DNA of 64,000 bases from Xiphophorus maculatus (taxonomy: Eukaryota; Chordata; Actinopteri; Cyprinodontiformes; Poeciliidae): assembly GCF_002775205.1 (NCBI RefSeq), contig NC_036456.1:22192968-22256967 (forward strand), in the 5' to 3' direction. The translations under genes were made by a program, and so were the position numbers. Under the pieces are notes generated by a model that ran no database searches, had not been told where the DNA came from, and was given only the letters and a program-made list of their open reading frames with translations. Of this stretch, positions 11,567-24,256 are shown piece by piece. Position 1 is the stretch's first letter. Each line of letters opens with the position of its first letter.

Positions 11567-13388
11567 ATGGAGGGAACATCTGTCCTCAGGCTGCTGGGTG
11601 AGTCCATCTGCTGGATGTTGGTGTGGAAATGTTGAGAGACGATCACTGCTGCTTCCCACAGCAGAAGCTGATTAAAGCTCCAACTAACCTGAGACTCATT
11701 TCTCTGCAGCTCTGATCTCTCTGCTGAGCCGCTCAACAAACCAAGGTTACAACCTGATTCTGTTAACTCTAGATCTAGATTTGATCCTGTGGAACTAATG
11801 AAAGGATGAATGTTTTATTATTTCAGTTCGTCTGACTGTGAGTCCCAGCAGATCTCAGTTCTTTAGAGGAGAATCAGTGACTCTGATCTGTGAGGATGAA
11901 AACAGATCTGATGGATGGACTGTGAGGAGAAACACAACCTCAGAGACCAGGACTGAGTGTGATAAAGATGGATGGTGGAGAAAAGATGGATCTACCTGTA
12001 AAACCAGCAGCATCAGAGAACATGACACTGGTCTGTACTGGTGTGAGTCCATGTCTGGATCCTCCAGCAGCAGCAGCAGCATCCAGCTCTCTGTCTCTGG
12101 TAAGATCAGACTGTGGAGTTAGTGTTGCTGAAGCTGTGTGGAAATGGATGAAATGCTGTAGTTTGTCTCTGTGTTGAGGTGGATCAGTGATCCTGCAGAG
12201 TCCTGTCCTCCCTGTGATGGAGGGAGATGACGTCACTCTGAGCTGCAGAGCAAAGAATCCAACCCACAACCTCCCAGCTGCTTTCTATAAAGATGGCTCC
12301 TTCATTGGTGATGGACCATCAGGTCACATGACCCTCCTCCATGTTTCCAGCTCTGATGAAGGCCTCTATAAATGTAACATCAGCCGTCATGGAGAGTCTC
12401 CATCCAGCAGGATCTCTGTCAAAGGTCAGAGGTCAGCAGCTTCTCTTTAGTTTTGCAACATGTAGATCACTACAACTCTGTGTTTTAATATTTAGTTTTC
12501 ATTCAATAATCTGAGCTTTCTACAATTTTAAGAGGAACTGTTTTTCTACCATCTAAATTTCAAATATTGGTTTAAAACGTTTGATACAAATTAGTCAGAA
12601 CATTCCTCATGTCTGAATGTTGCTTTGTCATCAATGAGAAGCTTCATTTTCCTCTGGCTGTTGATGTTTAAATTTAATGCTTCTTATTTTCTGAAATCAT
12701 ATTAAAATGTGTTTTAACAAGTTTGTAACAGATGCAAGAATAAATGCTTTGTTCTGCTAACTGAACTGATCAAACTGTGTTTAATGTTTATTTGTGTTCC
12801 AGTAATCAGTGTGAATAATAACCAATGAATCCATCAGTCAGACACAAACATTTCTTCAGTTTCATCTCTAAATGTTGATCAGGTTTGATTCTCTGCAGAA
12901 AGAAAAACAACCACAGCCCCTCCTGAAGCTCCGCCCACTACCGAAGCTCCTCCCACTACCGACGCTCCTCCCACTTACTCACCTTCCCCTCTCCTCATCA
13001 TCACTCTGCTCTGCCACCTGGTGGTGATGTTCCTGTTCTTCATCTGCTCTTTCCTCTTGTTTTCATTTGGACTCAGAACCAAAGGTAAAACCCTGAATCA
13101 TTTACTGACCTGATGATCCAACCAATCACTGACTGACAGATGTTCTTCACTGATTCTGGTTTTGTTGTTATATTTTTTTTAATTTGCTTTATAAATGTCT
13201 CTAATTATCCAGTTTCCTGAATTAGTTGTATTAGTGGTAATAAATTGTTTTCTCTTTAACTTCCTCTAAATACAGGAAGTGACCCGTCACCATGTGTGAA
13301 GATGACTCCGCCCCCCCAGGCTGAGCTGGTACCAGATGATGATGATGATGATGATGATGATGACGTCACCACAGAGCATCACTTCTGA
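11567..13388 (+). CDS. Fc-receptor-like two-Ig-domain membrane protein, copy 1
   Basis: Six exons: 11567-11597, 11710-11745, 11827-12099, 12179-12424, 12899-13084, 13276-13388. All are joined in phase 1, the usual rule for Ig-superfamily exons, giving 294 residues. Exons 1-2 encode a signal peptide ([18 protein letters not shown]). Exon 3 is Ig domain 1 (cysteines in LICED and YWCES) and exon 4 is Ig domain 2 (LSCRAK and YKCNIS). Exon 5 has a Pro/Thr stalk of EAPPTT repeats and a TM segment ([19 protein letters not shown]). Exon 6 is a short tail with ten Asp in a row and the end TTEHHF. The domain pattern matches fish FcR/FcRL-like receptors of leukocytes, which bind immunoglobulin or related ligands; the ligand here is unknown. 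No ITIM, ITAM or other tyrosine motif is visible in the tail. It is the partner of the copy at 19060-20710. Confidence 0.78.
13340..13371 (+). repeat. (GAT)n microsatellite in coding sequence
   Basis: Nine GAT codons plus one GAC encode ten consecutive aspartates in the cytoplasmic tail of Fc-receptor-like copy 1. The sister gene has no such run. Confidence 0.85.
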
Positions 13389-13464
13389 ACCAAACAGTCT
13401 CATCCTGCTCTGCTCCAAATTTCTTCTTCCTCTTTGTTTTCAGGGAAAATTGTTTTATTGTCTG

Positions 13465-13470
13465 AATAAA
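13465..13470 (+). terminator. AATAAA polyadenylation signal, Fc-receptor-like copy 1
   Basis: First of several AATAAA hexamers lying in a short ~18-bp repeat (ATGAATAAATGAAACTTT) just after the stop. Confidence 0.5.
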
Positions 13471-14007
13471 TAAAATTTTATGAATAAATGAAACTTTATG
13501 AATAAATGAAACTTTATGAATAAATGAAACCGATGATATTCTTTTAATTCCATCAATCTGAGCTGACACCATGAATCATAGCACAGTGCATTTTTATCAA
13601 AGGTACTTTGTTTTAAAATCAGCCTTAGATAACTAGTTAAAAATATATTTTTATATTATAATTATCACTCTGACAGAATATGAGACGGATAATCTGTTAG
13701 AGTTCAGCTCCTGTTCTTCATCTCCATCTGTTGTCTTTCTGCTGTTTGCAGAAATAAAACACTCCCACTCATAAACAACCAATCAGAGCCAGGAGGACGG
13801 TCTTGGTGCTGCCAGTCATTCTTGTGTACGTGCTGCTCAGACCCTCCTCTTGCTCTCCACTACACTGCAGCTGCTCTCCCACAGCAGAACCTGCGACCAA
13901 TGAGCAGGTTGTTAGCACGACCACTGAAGAGTTTGGTTTAAATCAGGTTGTTTCTCCGTTATTGATCCAGCTGCTGTTCATCAGTAATCATGAGCATGCA
14001 CACTCGC

Positions 14008-15010
14008 CGGCCACTTTATTAGGTACACCTTGCTGGTACCGGGTTGGACTCCTTTTGCCTTCAGAACTGCCTTAGTCCTTCGTGGCAGAGATTCAACGAG
14101 GTACTGGAAACATTCCTCAGAGAGTCTGGTCCATATTGACCTGATAGCAACAAGCAGTTGCTGCAGATTTGTTGGCTCCACATCCTTGATATGAATCTCC
14201 CGTTCCACCACATCCCAAAGGTTTCTGTTGGACCTGGTGACTGGAGGCCAGTCGAGTTCAGTGAACTCATGGTTCAAGAAACCAGTCTGAGATGATTGGC
14301 ACTTTATGACATGGAGTGTTATCCTGATGGAAGGAGCATCAGCAGATGGTTCACTGTGGTCATACAGAAATGGACATTCAGCAGCAATACTCAGGCAGGC
14401 TGTGGCTTTGACACGATGCTCAGTTGGTACTAATGGGTCCAAAGTACCAGGAAAATATCCTCCCACCACAACGTCAAAACCACCAGCCTGAACTGTTGAT
14501 ACCAGACAGGATGGATTCATGTTTCATCTAGTTGACACAAATTCTGGCCCTTCCATCTGAATGTAGCAGCAGAAATCCAGACTCATCAGACCAGGCAACG
14601 TTCTTCCAATCTTCTGTTGTCCAGTTTTGGTGAGTCTGTGTGAATCGTAGCCTCAGTTTTCTGTTCTTAGCTGACAGGAGGGGAACCTGCTGTGGTCTTC
14701 TGCTGCTGTAGCTCAGTCGCCTCAAGGTTTGACATGTTGTGGGTTCAGAGATGCTCTTCTGCAGACCTCGGTTGTATCGAGTGGTTATTTGAGTTACTGT
14801 TGTCGTTCTATCAGCTCCATCCAGTCTGGCCATTCTCCTCTGACCTCTGACCTCAAAAAGGCATTTGGGCCCACAGAACTGAGGCTCACTGGATATTTTC
14901 TCTTCTTCTGACCATTCTCTGTAAACCCTGGAGACGGTTGTGTGTGGAAATCCCAGTAGATGATCAGTTTGTGAAATACTCAGACCAGCTCGTCTGGAAC
15001 CAACAACCAT
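14008..15010 (-). mobile_element. Decayed Tc1-like DNA transposon
   Basis: Read on the minus strand, 15010-14528 encodes the N-terminal part of a Tc1-family transposase. This has helix-turn-helix wording (HLLGFPHTTVSRVYREW), the ...TTRYNRG region and the catalytic-core phrase NVAWSDESGF. The C-terminal part continues at 14520-13981 in another frame (WDVVEREIHI, TNLQQLL), so a frameshift separates the halves and no intact transposase remains. The 3' end carries the CGGCCACTTTATTAGGTACA type terminal sequence near 14,008-14,030; I do not find its inverted partner at the other end. It is a dead copy inserted between the two Fc-receptor-like genes. Confidence 0.82.
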
Positions 15011-18000
15011 GTTGGTCTAATTAATAATTAGACATTAATAATTAAACATTATTAATTAAATTAAAGTCAAAATCCAGTTTGTTTGCATTTAGTTGAGTAA
15101 CAACTTGAACACAAGATACTTCCAGGACTAGTTTTACTGAACTTTCACTTTTACTTGAGTAATAACTTTATGAAGCTTCTTGAGTCACATTTTGTTTTCC
15201 TTTACCACTTTAAGAAACTTCACTGAATGAGGAACAAACGTGTTTTAACCAACAATACTCCAAAGTGAGACCTCCTGTTTACACACCAGCTTTGTTGTTT
15301 TTATGTTATTTTCTGTCTGGTTGGAAATCTGGAGACCAATTAAAGTCACAACAAACAAATATTTCACATTGTTCTAACAAACATTCATCAGTTATTGAAA
15401 GAATTAGTTTCATACTTTGGATGTTCAAATGATCTGAATAATAAAAGTGTTTTTTAGTCTGTTAGTGATTTTAGCTTGAATGATGTATTTCAGTGTTTCA
15501 AACGGCAGAATTTGTATTATTGTCTGTCTGATTACATAATTTTTAAATATTAAACAGCTGTTCAAAATTCTATGGCAAGCCAGTTCAACATTTAATCAAA
15601 GCCGAGCCTATCTGTTATTCCTAGTTAAGATAACAATAACATAAATTCAACTAATCAAAATAATTTTCTTACTATTCAAACTTTAAACAAAAATATTAAT
15701 TAATACTATATCTTAGGATACTTATAGCTGCAATTGCACTAGTAAAAAATACATTTGAAATTTCTGAAAATTCATAAAAGTCTCAGGTCGCATTTTAATA
15801 TTTAATATTTAATATCTATTCCAGATGTTTATAAATCAAATTGTTCCAGAACATCCAGAGCTGCTTTCTTTCTACATAAAATGAACATTTCAGGGATTTT
15901 AAATGTAAATTTTCCTCTGATCCAAACCTGAGTGTTCAGATGAAGAGGAGCATCAGCAGAATGAAGAATAAAAATATTATCCGACGTTTCAAACCAGTGA
16001 AGATGGAAACGGTTTTAATTTCTAACATGTGGATCTACAGCTGACCAACGTTTCACTATGCAGCAGAAAATGCTTTATCTACACTTTTCTAGATAAAAAC
16101 AGCAAATGAGAACTGTTTTTGAATGATGACAAGTTACCATTTCTGTTATTTTTATTTTTTAAGGCAATCCTGTGGAAAGCTTCAGTTCTTAAACAATCAG
16201 AACCAGAACCAGATTTTCCCTTTTCTGGTTGACGCCCTCCGGTTGTTCTGAGGATCTTTGCCTCATACAAAAAGCATGCTCAGTATTTGACCATGAAAAT
16301 TTATTTATTAATATAAGTTTGTAAGATTTCACTTTGTAAAATGGAAGTGATTAAAATTTCTTAGAGAACTTTTCTGGTATCTGTTGAAAAATAACATTAT
16401 TAATCATCAGAAAGTCAATTTGATGAGCTGGAATTTAAATTTCACTGCTAATGTTATTTTGATGAGAAACAATTATATTATTTGCAAATATAATTAGTCT
16501 CTGAACATATTTTATGTTAAAATGGCGTCGCTATGAAATATCACTAGATATCCCAGAAAAATTAGGTGTTTCCTGAATGTACCTTATTAATTGTAATTAA
16601 TGTATTTTTATATGTTTAAACTGTGAATGGATATTATCACAATCTTATTTTTGTCCAAAACTAAACTAGTGATATCTGGAATAGTATTTTGATTTCATTT
16701 GACCAATGAGTTTCTCCTCATGAGATCTCAGGTTCAGTTAAATAAAATTATTCATTACATAAAAAAATTTATTTGTGGAAACACAAAACACCTGAAAGGA
16801 AAAAATAACGTCATATTTATATGAACAATAACATTTAAAATAACCAAACTCTTCACATATTTGTGGTGTTCAGTCTGGATAATAAATGCTAAAACGTCTT
16901 GCCATAATTTTCCCCCCATTTTTCTCCAGATTGTTTACGGACTGGGAGAAATTTTCCTCAGCTTTCCTGGTTTTCCTTTTGGTTCTGCTTGTAAGTAGAT
17001 CCTGTTTCTGTTTCTTTCCACGGCTGATGAATCGTTTTTATTTGACGGGTCAGAGTTTTGTTTGGCCTCAGTGGGTCAGTTTGCTGGAGTTGGTGACGCC
17101 GATGGGCTGAATCAGGTCAAAGGTCATGTTGTTTACAGTTTCTCCTGCCAGTTTGAATCTTTGATTGTTGTGGATTTTCTTGAAGTTGTTGTATTTTTCC
17201 AGTGAACGTTACATTCTGGGTTCATTACTGTTATTGTGGTGCAGATTGTTCTGACTGGGAGGTGAGTGTGTTGACAGAGTTTCTGTTCTTTGTTTTTAAT
17301 TGTAAAGTTTGGAGCTGAAAATGTGAAATAAAAGCTGGTTTTTAGTTCTTCACTGGCTGAATATTTCCAGGTTGGATAGTTTTCTGGTTCTGGTTCTGGT
17401 TCTCTGACCTCAGTTGTTGAGCAACAAGTCAAATCTAGAAGATCTGATAAACTGAGAGCCTGACAGCCATTAACACAAACATATATATACACATATATAT
17501 ATTTGGAAATTATTTAATATCCATTTTCTGGTGAATCTGGGCTAAAATGACATTTTAATTATTTTTTTAATAGGATTTTTATTTTTAAATTTAGGAGTTA
17601 TATCCCTCAGGATACATCAATGCATAAAAAGTGACACTTTTGGTCAAACTTTCCTTTAACAGGAAGAAACCTCCAGCAGAACCAGAACCTGACTCGGTAC
17701 CAGAGCCCATCTGCCACCAACATTAGAAACTCTGCACCAAAATACCCTGAATACAGATATAATCAACGATAAATTAAAATAATCCACATTTCAGGGTAAA
17801 ATAAAGATTAATCAATATTTTATTAGAATATCTATAAATTTAATGACTCAAAGTAAAAGAAAATCTGAGGACATTTCATGTTTTGTTATCTAAGCTGTTT
17901 AAATTGTATTTATATATTTTTTTAAACTATAAATTAAATCACTCGTACAGAACAACGTTTTACAAAATCAAGTCCTCTCACATCAGCATGTATTCAAAAA

Positions 18001-19059
18001 ATAACTCCTACCTCACAGTGTAAGTCTTTTCCCCTGCAGTCTGCCATTTTAGTTTAGTACCAAATTTAGTTTTTCAATCTTTTCATCCACATATTTCTTT
18101 ACAAGTGGAAACAAAGTAAAGTATTACAATAATAAGCTACAGTTATGCTGTAATCTGTCTCTGTAACAATGTTGATAAAGAAAATATGTTTTTGATTTTA
18201 ACATTTTTAGTTTGTCTCCAGATTTAACATCCAAACAAAAATAAAAAATCAATATGAAGTAATAAAGTCTGGAATTAAACAATTTTAACTTTAAAATCAA
18301 AGCATCAAATGAAACTTCAGAGATTTTAACATGATTCATTCTCTTCTCATCATGTGTCAAAAATAAATCTGATTTGTGGTTTTTAGTTCTTCTTTTCGAC
18401 ATTTCAAAGCCGTTTCCCTTTAATCAGAAACTTATTTCACAACCAAACCAATTCGCTGGATTTTTAAAAGTTAACCCAGAAACCAGATTTAGTTCTGAAA
18501 GCCGTTCTTTACAGTAACAAACATTTTCACAAACCCACAGAAAGACATTTAAACTCTTCTGAAACAGCCCATGTTCCCACGTAATAATTGCATAAATATT
18601 ACTTTGGTTTAGTCTTTCTGATTAGCTATATGTGGAAATGTGCAAAAAGATAAATAGATCAGAAAGTAACAGACTGATAAAAATAATAACTTCATCTGCT
18701 GCTGCAGAAATAAACACCTGAGAAAATGAGGAAGCTGAAGTTTCACTGGTGACGTTCAGAAGAACATCTGAAATATTTAGATTTCACAAAACATGTTGAG
18801 CAACAGTTGCTGCTACAATTAAAAGTTTTTAATTGTTCAAGAAATCTAATAGGATGTTATTAAAGAATACAGACTCATTTCATCTCCAGGTGATGCTGAG
18901 TTTGTGAGTTTTTCTCCTCTGCTCTCGTCTTTGTGTTTCCTGGTTTGAGCTGCAGAGAAAAACTCTCAGATTCTCTGACATGCAGAGATCCAGGAAGAGG
19001 AAGAGGATGTTTTCAGTGAGTGTCAAACTGCTGCTGGTCTCATTGGATCCAGCTGCAGA
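15011..19059. other. Long intergenic stretch between Fc-receptor-like copies
   Basis: About 4 kb of AT-rich DNA. At 17,650-17,720 is a fragment of the dispersed element whose longer copies form the inverted repeat at 51.5-52.8 kb (shared phrase AGGAAGAAACCTCCAGCAGA). A hydrophobic frame at 16,886-17,110 has a splice-like GTAAGT after it but no family resemblance. The last ~55 bp duplicates the DNA preceding copy 1. Nothing else is supported. Confidence 0.45.
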
Positions 19060-20710
19060 ATGGAGGGAACATCTGTCCTCAGGCTGCTGGGTGAGTCCAT
19101 CTGCTGGATGTTGGTGTGGAAATGTTGAGAGACGATCACTGCTGCTTCCCACAGCAGAAGCTGATTAAAGCTCCAACTAACCTGAGACTCATTTCTCTGC
19201 AGCTCTGATCTCTCTGCTGAGCCGCTCAACAAACCAAGGTTACAACCTGATTCTGTTAACTCTAGATCTAGATTTGATCCTGTGGAACTAATGAAAGGAT
19301 GAATGTTTTATTATTTCAGTTCGTCTGACTGTGAGTCCCAGCAGATCTCAGTTCTTTGAATATGAATCAGTGACTCTGATCTGTGAGGATGAAAACAGAT
19401 CTGATGGATGGACTGTGAGGAGAAACACAAGCAGAGGAAACGGGACTGAGTGTGTTTGGTGGGGGATATCAGCTGGTTCTACCTGTAAAATCAGCTACTT
19501 GTTTGAACATGATACTGGTCTGTACTGGTGTGAGTCCATGTCTGGATCCTCCAGCAGCAGCAGCAGCATCCAGCTCTCTGTCTCTGGTAAGATCAGACTG
19601 TGGAGTTAGTGTTGCTGAAGCTGTGTGGAAATGGATGAAATGCTGTAGTTTGTCTCTGTGTTGAGGTGGATCAGTGATCCTGCAGAGTCCTGTCCTCCCT
19701 GTGATGGAGGGAGATGACGTCACTCTGAGCTGCAGAGCAAAGAATCCAACCCACAACCTCCCAGCTGCTTTCTATAAAGATGGCTCCTTCATTGGTGATG
19801 GACCATCAGGTCACATGACCCTCCTCCATGTTTCCAGCTCTGATGAAGGCCTCTATAAATGTAACATCAGCCGTCATGGAGAGTCTCCATCCAGGAGGAT
19901 CTCTGTCAAAGGTCAGCAGCTTCTCTTAATTTATTTTATTCATACACAATAATTAGTATCACTTGTTTCTTCCAGTGATGTTCTTGGTATTAAATTTAAA
20001 ATAGTTTTTTATCAGCTTCTCAAATATTCTAAAAACAATCAGCTGCTTTCGCTGCTTTGCTTCATCAAACTTGTGGTTTGTCTCTCAGCTCTGATGTGTG
20101 ATGTCACTATGAACTTCTGCTCCATCAATTATTCTCTTAGGGCCTTAGTACACTCAATCATCCTGATGTTTGTGCTGCTCACACCCTCCTGCTACACATC
20201 GCACTGTGAGCAGCATCTTCACAAGTGTGATTGACAGCACTAAGACCTTAGTTGTGGCTTTTCTGGGTTGTTTTTGACCGGAAGTGGCAGCATTAGCATA
20301 GGCAGGAGGTGGATTAGCTTCATTTTTCACAGATTTTCTGTCTCATGTTATTCTGTGACAACATGGTGACGTTTCTACCTGCAGGAAAACATCCAACCAC
20401 CTTCTCCCTCCACAGGAGGCTGGTCTGCCACCTGCTGGTGGTTTGTCCGTACTTCATCTCCACCCTCCTCATGCTGTCTTTATTTCGCCAGAGAACCAAA
20501 GGTAACACTTTAAAAAACTCACTGAAAATCAAACAGTCAGTTCATCAATTAATTGATTAATTTTCTGTTTTCTTATAAATAATTTCTCTAAATTCAGCAA
20601 ACGACCCACTTGTGTCAGAGGAAATGACCTCATCCTTCCGCGCTGGGCAGGGATTGGACGATGTGTATGAAAACGTCATCAGTGATGTAACCACAGAGCA
20701 TCACTTCTGA
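19060..20710 (+). CDS. Fc-receptor-like two-Ig-domain membrane protein, copy 2
   Basis: Six phase-1 exons: 19060-19090, 19203-19238, 19320-19586, 19666-19911, 20385-20501, 20598-20710, giving 269 residues. The signal peptide and Ig domain 2 are the same as copy 1 except for one Ser-to-Arg change near the end of Ig 2. Ig domain 1 differs in discrete blocks (FFEYES for FFRGES, then [13 protein letters not shown] and KISYLFE). The stalk/TM exon is different and shorter: it lacks the EAPPTT stalk and reads [17 protein letters not shown] then TLLMLSLF. The tail contains DDVYENVI before the shared ending VTTEHHF; Tyr-Glu-Asn-Val fits a pYxN SH2-binding site but not a strict ITIM. Copies share near-identical first three introns, pointing to recent tandem duplication or conversion. 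Likely a leukocyte surface receptor; the ligand is unknown. Confidence 0.76.
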
Positions 20711-20796
20711 CATAAACTGGTTTCCAAACATTCAGCAGAAATGTGAAAAAACTGCTTTACAAAACTTCAACCATTTTATGCTCTAAAAAATCTCTA

Positions 20797-20802
20797 AATA
20801 AA
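20797..20802 (+). terminator. AATAAA polyadenylation signal, Fc-receptor-like copy 2
   Basis: AATAAA 87 bp after the stop codon of the second Fc-receptor-like gene. Confidence 0.55.
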
Positions 20803-21354
20803 ATAATTTACCAAAAATCAAACGGGGCTGCATTTTCTGAATTAAAATCACAAGTAAACACACCAACATCTGTTTCTTAAGAAAAACTAAAGACACTTGA
20901 TGCACTTATTTATTTATAAGAAATTATTTTAAAAATGTTGTTTTCTTTGCTTTTTTATATTGAGAAATCAAAGATCCATTCAGTTTATCTAACAGAGCAC
21001 TAAGCTGCAGGCAGAACTTAAGATATCTGGCCTTTTTACCTTTACATTAAAAAATACAAAGTATTTTATTAACTCATTCATATTTTACATAAAACGTGGT
21101 TATCTTTTTTGTGTGTTTCATTTTATTGATAATCCAAAAACACATTTTCAGTTTAGATTCCTAAAGATTTCTTCCGCTTTTGGTCACTAAAAATTATTTT
21201 ACCGCGTGAAACCGAGTAAGAACCAGCAGGGGGCGACAGCGCGCCGTAAAAGCGTCAAGCTGCAGTTACGCTTGGCCAGAAGAAGCAGCTTCAGTAAACA
21301 CCGCGGACAGTGGATGACATTCCCCTGAAACAGTGAACCATACCGGGCTCAGAG
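20803..21354. other. Intergenic before the zinc-finger gene
   Basis: AT-rich to about 21,200, then a GC-rich 150 bp (CAGGGGGCGACAGCGCGCCG near 21,229) that is the likely promoter and 5' UTR of the zinc-finger gene. Confidence 0.45.
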
Positions 21355-24172
21355 ATGAAGGAGGACCCGGTGGAGAGTCCAGTTGAGCCGAACAAAGCGG
21401 ACTTTCTGCGGGGGTTCGTCACCGAGAGGCTCGCCGCGGTGTCCCGGGAGATCCTGGCCGCGGTAGAGACGGTGGTGTCCGGATATGAGGAGGAGGCCTC
21501 GGGGTTCCGTCTGGAGATCCGCCGGCAGAGGAAGCAGCTGGAGCTGCTTCGGAACCAGCAGCTTTCTGTCGGGACAAATGGTTCGTGTTTTTAATTCATT
21601 CATAGTTAAATCTAACAGAGCACTGAGCTGCATGCAGAACTCCGATAAATATATAAAGTTTTTAAGCTTTTTCTTCAACATTTTACGTTTTGATACAAAT
21701 AGGAAACTAAGTATTATTTTAAAACACTACATAATTTTCTTTGATTCTGCTCTTTTGTAATGCTAATAAATGAAACATTTACCTTATTTCTTAAATAATT
21801 TGATGTATTTCCAGAATTGCCATCCAGCAGAAGTGATGGATCAGCTGAGGAAGAGGAGGGTGATGACTGTCTGAAGAGTCGGACCCAAACTGCTTCATCA
21901 AGGTTCCTGCTGCTGATCCGATTCAGTAGATGATCTGTTACACACTGACTGGTTTGAATAATGTCCATTAACTTGGTACTGCTGTTGCTCACCTTTCAGC
22001 TCTTCATCGCCTCAGTCTGATGGAAGGAGGCCTGGCAGACCTCAGATCAGTGAAGCACAGAGCGCCATACACCTCAGCGTCCGCGTCCTGAAGGACTCCA
22101 ACATCAGCATCCTGTCCAAAAACGGTACCTAAACCCACTGACTTGTTTATTTCTCCCAGAAAAAAAACATCCATTTTAATTCAATTCGTTTTCATTTTTC
22201 TTCATTTCTTGTAAATCTGTCAGATTTCTTCATAAAGTGTCTGGATTCATGCTGATGTAAACGTAGCAGTGACTTTATTCTGTCTGTCCGTGTTTCTCTG
22301 CTTCCAGTGGTGAAGAAATGTCCTCTGGTGTCCCTGAAGTGTCCTCCAGGCCTGCAGGAGTTGGACTTTCTGAGCCTGCTCAGGTCCGCTGTCCCCCAGC
22401 TGGCTGCAGACGACAAACCTTTTCACATCTTAACGTCGGATAAGAGGCGCAGACTTCAGCGTCTGACTCTGACGACGGTGACGCCCGAGGAGATCGTCAG
22501 AAACGTCAAACCCACACGGCTTAGAAAACTTACAATCTACATTAGACTGGAGGTAAAACAGAACTTCTGGCTCTTGGCTCGTTTTGTTGCTCAGCAGCTT
22601 TTAGTTTTCAGGTTCTGATGGTTTTTTGTCTTTTCCAGACAAAGAAGGAAACTCAGGAAGAAATTCCTTCTCTTCAGATGGAGAAAAGTTCTGCCATGTT
22701 GGTCTGTGAGGAAACTCAACAACCAAAGGAGATGAGGTAGAACGCCCAGAGGGTCAATAAAGTTATAGCTTTTATTCATTTGATTATCCATCAATAATTT
22801 ATAAAACAACAATTTGGGTGAATAAGTTATATTTTATTGTAAATTTTTATTGATTTAAAAGGCGTAATTCTGTAAAACTTTTGTTTTTGGACTGAATACT
22901 TTAGGATTAATGAATAAATAAAGCTGACTATCAACATATCTACAGAAATCTTTAATAAAACAAAAAATTATTCTTTTTCTTGGTTTAATTGGTTTTCTTG
23001 GAAGGACATCATCACAACATCATCATAGGGAAACAGGAGATGACGATCTTATGATGTCAGTGTCAGGTGACGACTCTGTGGCGCCTCCTGCTGCTCAGAT
23101 GGACAGAGCTGCAGCTGGTGGGAATGAAGGAGAGACGAACAGAAGCGACAGCAGCTGGAAACCAGATGTAAGTGATGGACAGGAAAAGAAAGACTCCCAG
23201 CTCATTAATGAGACAGAAGAAGTCAATCCGTCTAATGACGTTTGGACAGAAACTGGTTTATTCTGTAAAGTCTGCAAAGCTGCCCAGAAATCTGAGGTTG
23301 CTCTCATTAAACACGCCTGGAGACACATGGAGGAAGCAGGAAGTGTTTGTGGAGTCTGTGGAGAGTCTTTTCTCAGCGTCCTCAGTCTGAATGAGCACCT
23401 GAAGGTCCATTCAGGACAGCAACCTGTCCAACCTGAGGTTAGCTCGTTTACATCTGGGTTGCCTCTGGAGAACAACCACAAACTCCGTCACGAATGCTCC
23501 ACCTGCCACAAGCTGTTTGAGGTGGAGGCGCAGCTAAAGGCTCATCACAGGACGCACAGGAAGTGTAAAACGTACCTTTGTGGCGTCTGCGGCAAATTCC
23601 TGAGCAGCAACAGATCTTTGTCCCGCCACAAGATGACTCACTCTGGAGAAAGACCCCACAGATGCCAGATCTGTGAGAGGGGCTTCAAGCTGGCCACCAC
23701 TCTGAAGCAACACGAGAAGATTCACATGAACAGAGAGAGACCGTACCTCTGCGACGTCTGCTGCAAGATGTTCCTGACCAGCAAGCAGCTCGTCATCCAC
23801 ATGAGGACGCACACCAACGAGAAGCCGTACCGCTGCGACCGCTGCGGGAAGGGCTTCACCACCAGGGGGCCGTTGACCATACACATGCGGGTTCACACTG
23901 GGGAGACACCGTACCGCTGTCCTCACTGCGGCTGGTCCTTTAAACGGAAGACTCACCTGGACGACCACGTGGCGATCCACACGGGAGCCAAACCGTACGT
24001 CTGTGGGATCTGTGGGAAAACATGTGCCAGGAGAACTTACCTCACCGTCCACATGAGGACGCACAACGGAGAGAGACCGTACAAGTGTTCCCTGTGCGAG
24101 AAGGCCTTCACTCAGAGCCACTGCCTGAAGACGCACATGAAGAGCCACAAGGCTGCACAGGCAGCATCGTAG
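21355..24172 (+). CDS. C2H2 zinc-finger protein, ten fingers (six exons)
   Basis: Exons 21355-21580, 21815-21902, 22000-22124, 22308-22552, 22639-22736 and 23005-24172 join in phase to 649 codons. The start (MKEDPVESPVEPNKADFLRG) is preceded by a GC-rich stretch. The N-terminal exon is predicted helical and charged (AAVSREILAAVETVVSGYEEE), as in many fish zinc-finger genes. Exon 4 holds an unassigned conserved-looking block (KCPLVSLKCPPGLQELDFLS). The last exon has ten CxxC...HxxxH fingers, from FCKVCKAA to YKCSLCEKAF, most joined by TGE(R/K)PY-type linkers in the second half. The protein probably binds DNA in the nucleus, but the target cannot be read from sequence. There is no KRAB or SCAN domain. 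The open frame from 23051 has its own ATG pair, but the upstream exons splice into it cleanly, so I prefer the long form. Confidence 0.82.
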
Positions 24173-24250
24173 CCACTTTAATGTGACTCTTCAGTTATTT
24201 ATTATTATGACTCTTAAACTGTTTCTGGCTTTGAAAGCTGAAATATCTCC

Positions 24251-24256
24251 AATAAA
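24251..24256 (+). terminator. AATAAA polyadenylation signal of the zinc-finger gene
   Basis: AATAAA 79 bp after the stop codon, in CCAATAAAATTG. Confidence 0.65.

Noticed and set aside
14306-14911. Plus-strand frames inside the Tc1-like element
   Set aside because: Antisense shadows of the transposase remnant.
23534-24148. 204-codon minus-strand frame opposite the zinc fingers
   Set aside because: Produced by the regular codon pattern of repeated C2H2 fingers.
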